NCBI RefSeq assembly: GCF_932276165.1
Contig: NC_064000.1
Coordinates: 4,092,001-4,156,000, forward strand
Reading direction: 5' to 3'
DNA length: 64,000 bases
DNA from: Plutella xylostella
Taxonomy: Eukaryota > Arthropoda > Insecta > Lepidoptera > Plutellidae
A model generated the notes under the pieces. It did not search any database. It saw only the letters and a program-made list of their open reading frames with translations, and was not told where the DNA came from. Positions 62,685 through 64,000 of the stretch are shown here, in pieces. The position numbers and the translations under genes are program-made. Position 1 is the first letter of the stretch, and the number at the start of each line of letters is the position of its first letter.

Positions 62685-62806
62685 AGAACTGATAGATTCG
62701 CAACTTGGGATGAGAACTCGTTCTTGGATAGGTTCCAAGTCTCAAAAAATGTGGCTCGTGTGTTGGCTTTAAAACTAGAACCTTTCTTACTGCCTCCAAC
62801 GACGAA
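62685..62806 (+). pseudogene. PIF/Harbinger transposase N-terminal exon relic
   Basis: Lies between an acceptor (ATACTTTCAG, to 62684) and a donor (GTAAGT, 62807). Reads DRFATWDENSFLDRFQVS, KNVARVLALKLEPFLLPPTT. The FLDRFQVSKNVARVL pattern fits the N-terminal part of Harbinger transposases (F..RF.LSK..V). The rest of the gene is not found nearby; the DDE pieces at 43822 and 49811 are of the same superfamily. Confidence 0.6.
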
Positions 62807-63645
62807 GTAAGTACCAATGCACCTATTATTATGTTGTATAATGATCATCTTCACTACCAAATAAGCGTCCACTTCTAGACATAGAGCTCTCCCAAGGAGC
62901 TAAACAAAACTGTGCCCTCGGCCTTCCTAATCCAGCCACTACCGGCTACCTGCCGGTTGCCGGTCCAGCGCAGCAATCCAATATCAAAGCTACCTACGTA
63001 ACTTTTTAATTGAATAACCTTGTTTTCAGAAATTTTGCAATCAATGAAAATAAGAGTCAGTAAAATAAGGTCAAGCTCCTCAAAGGGCCAGCCCGTCGGT
63101 AGATTCCTTCTCTACATCACGACCCCACTCTTCAGAACCAGAGTTCAAAACTGGTCATCATTACAGTAGTGCGTGTATGGCCTTCACCTATGACCAGGAA
63201 CAAGGTTTACAAGTGACTGTTAGCGATTTCAAATATCCAGTTTTCTCAAATTTAATGGGGATTGGCCTGAAGTTAAAAATGATACAAAAACTTTTCACCC
63301 GAGACCTAGGGTCAGTCGATTGTTGGTTGAAAACACATCGAAAGTTCCACCTCGAGTACCCCTGCAAAAGCCAGGAGGAGAAAATCCAAATTATGCAAGA
63401 GCTACTAGGCAGCTGCCCTGCAAAAGCTGGCCAATGGGCAGAAATATAACTGATCGCCCACAAATTCCACCACTCCTCATCCCCGACGAGGTCCAATCCC
63501 CACACTCCCCACATATTAAAAAAAAACACGAAAAAAAAAAGATTGCACCGTGTGCTTGAGACTCGGACATGATGGGAAGCGGTGTCGGTCATATTTCAAA
63601 AGCGTCATCTGTCAAAAGCGGCATGCCATGTTATTGTACCCAGAG
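62807..63645. other. Unassigned stretch with a 90-codon frame
   Basis: A frame at 63177-63449 (MAFTYDQEQGLQVTVSDFKY, WLKTHRKFHLEY) overlaps another at 63320-63559 (PGGENPNYARATRQLPCK, IPDEVQSPHSPHI). Both look like parts of a retroelement gag or ORF1, but no zinc knuckle is visible. About 62890-62970 is GC-richer and resembles a piece of a LINE. Confidence 0.3.
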
Positions 63646-64000
63646 CTAGCTATTGTACCCTAGCAGAACAAACCAAATGATGAAGTCGAGGAAGTTTGTT
63701 GTTATTTGCATAGAGCACAAGTCATCGGCGTATTGCCCTATAAATGCATCCTTAATGTTACGACAAATATCAATAGTGGCTAAGTTGAACAGTAGAGGGG
63801 ATATGGGGTCACCCTGGGCAATACCTTTGCTTGTCCATCTGATATGTACTATATTGTTTTCTTCATCGGTTTTAATTTGAAGATGTCTTTCTTTTAGATA
63901 CTCCCAAAGGTATAGACATATTATGTTGGCCCCTACTTTCAACCTATCCAGTATTGTCAGAGCTCTATCGATTATAATATTGTTGTAAGCACCTTCAATA
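63646..64000 (-). pseudogene. LINE reverse-transcriptase fragment running off the window
   Basis: The minus-strand frame is open from the window edge (IEGAYNNIIIDRALTIL) through TSKGIAQGDPISPLLFNLAT to GQYADDLCSMQ, then stops at 63646. These are the D.EGA.DN, G.AQGDPISPLLFN and ADD motifs of a non-LTR reverse transcriptase. It is cut soon after the active site, with unrelated sequence following. The 5' part should lie beyond 64000. Confidence 0.88.

Overview
The window looks like a repeat-rich stretch of an insect chromosome, most probably from a moth or butterfly. The evidence is an insect odorant-receptor gene with short AG/GT introns, a tRNA-derived SINE and RTE-type LINE tails of the kinds common in Lepidoptera, and a very dense mixture of eukaryotic transposon families. 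There is no bacterial operon, CRISPR array, rRNA or functional tRNA gene. No database search was possible; all family names rest on motifs, domain order, terminal repeats and target-site duplications (TSDs) read from the sequence.

Region by region. 1-5222: the 3' part of a Ty3/gypsy retrotransposon (RNase H, integrase, A-rich spacer, an antisense ORF, probable 3' LTR). It is interrupted by a second, recent, internally deleted LTR element (1941-3916, LTRs differing by one base, CTAT TSD), and the whole abuts a truncated LINE (5220-7430). 7773-8840: a DIRS-like tyrosine recombinase. 8900-12000: hairpin MITEs and direct repeats. 12000-19000: LINE tails, an RTE reverse-transcriptase relic, a SWIM/YqaJ relic and the BESS-domain exon of a probable Harbinger accessory protein. 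19486-21722: a decayed, probably BEL/Pao region carrying a mariner relic. 22110-24793: a second YqaJ relic and a TIR element flanked by 38-bp direct repeats. 24895-29640: a nearly complete LINE with an intact 974-residue ORF2. 29832-34230: a SINE, then a Tc1 relic split into three pieces by two later insertions. 34290-37983: an AT-flanked TIR element with a SAP-domain relic, probably ISL2EU.

39433-50107 is the most unusual part. A cassette of about 4.7 kb occurs twice in tandem. It contains possible exons for a membrane-anchored arginine-rich product, a cysteine motif CxGPHxCxTC, an RGG-rich ORF and a Harbinger DDE fragment. The copies are almost identical. Each carries its own later MITE insertion, and a complete mariner (47029-48330) lies only in copy B. 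I do not recognise the cassette's products.

50107-58421: a reverse-transcriptase relic, a two-exon Myb/SANT-like relic, a zinc-finger fragment, and a 4.6-kb element with inverted ends, internal TATA/initiator promoters and a 51-bp coding-length minisatellite. 59063-61806 holds the one convincing intact host gene, a five-exon odorant receptor of 393 residues on the minus strand. 61807-64000 holds a MITE end, a Harbinger N-terminal exon relic and the edge of another LINE.

Most genes here do not act together; they are layered mobile elements whose nesting gives a relative order of events. Two co-occurrences may matter: PIF/Harbinger transposase pieces with MADF/BESS- and Myb-type partner pieces and hairpin MITEs, and SAP, SWIM and YqaJ pieces that fit ISL2EU elements.
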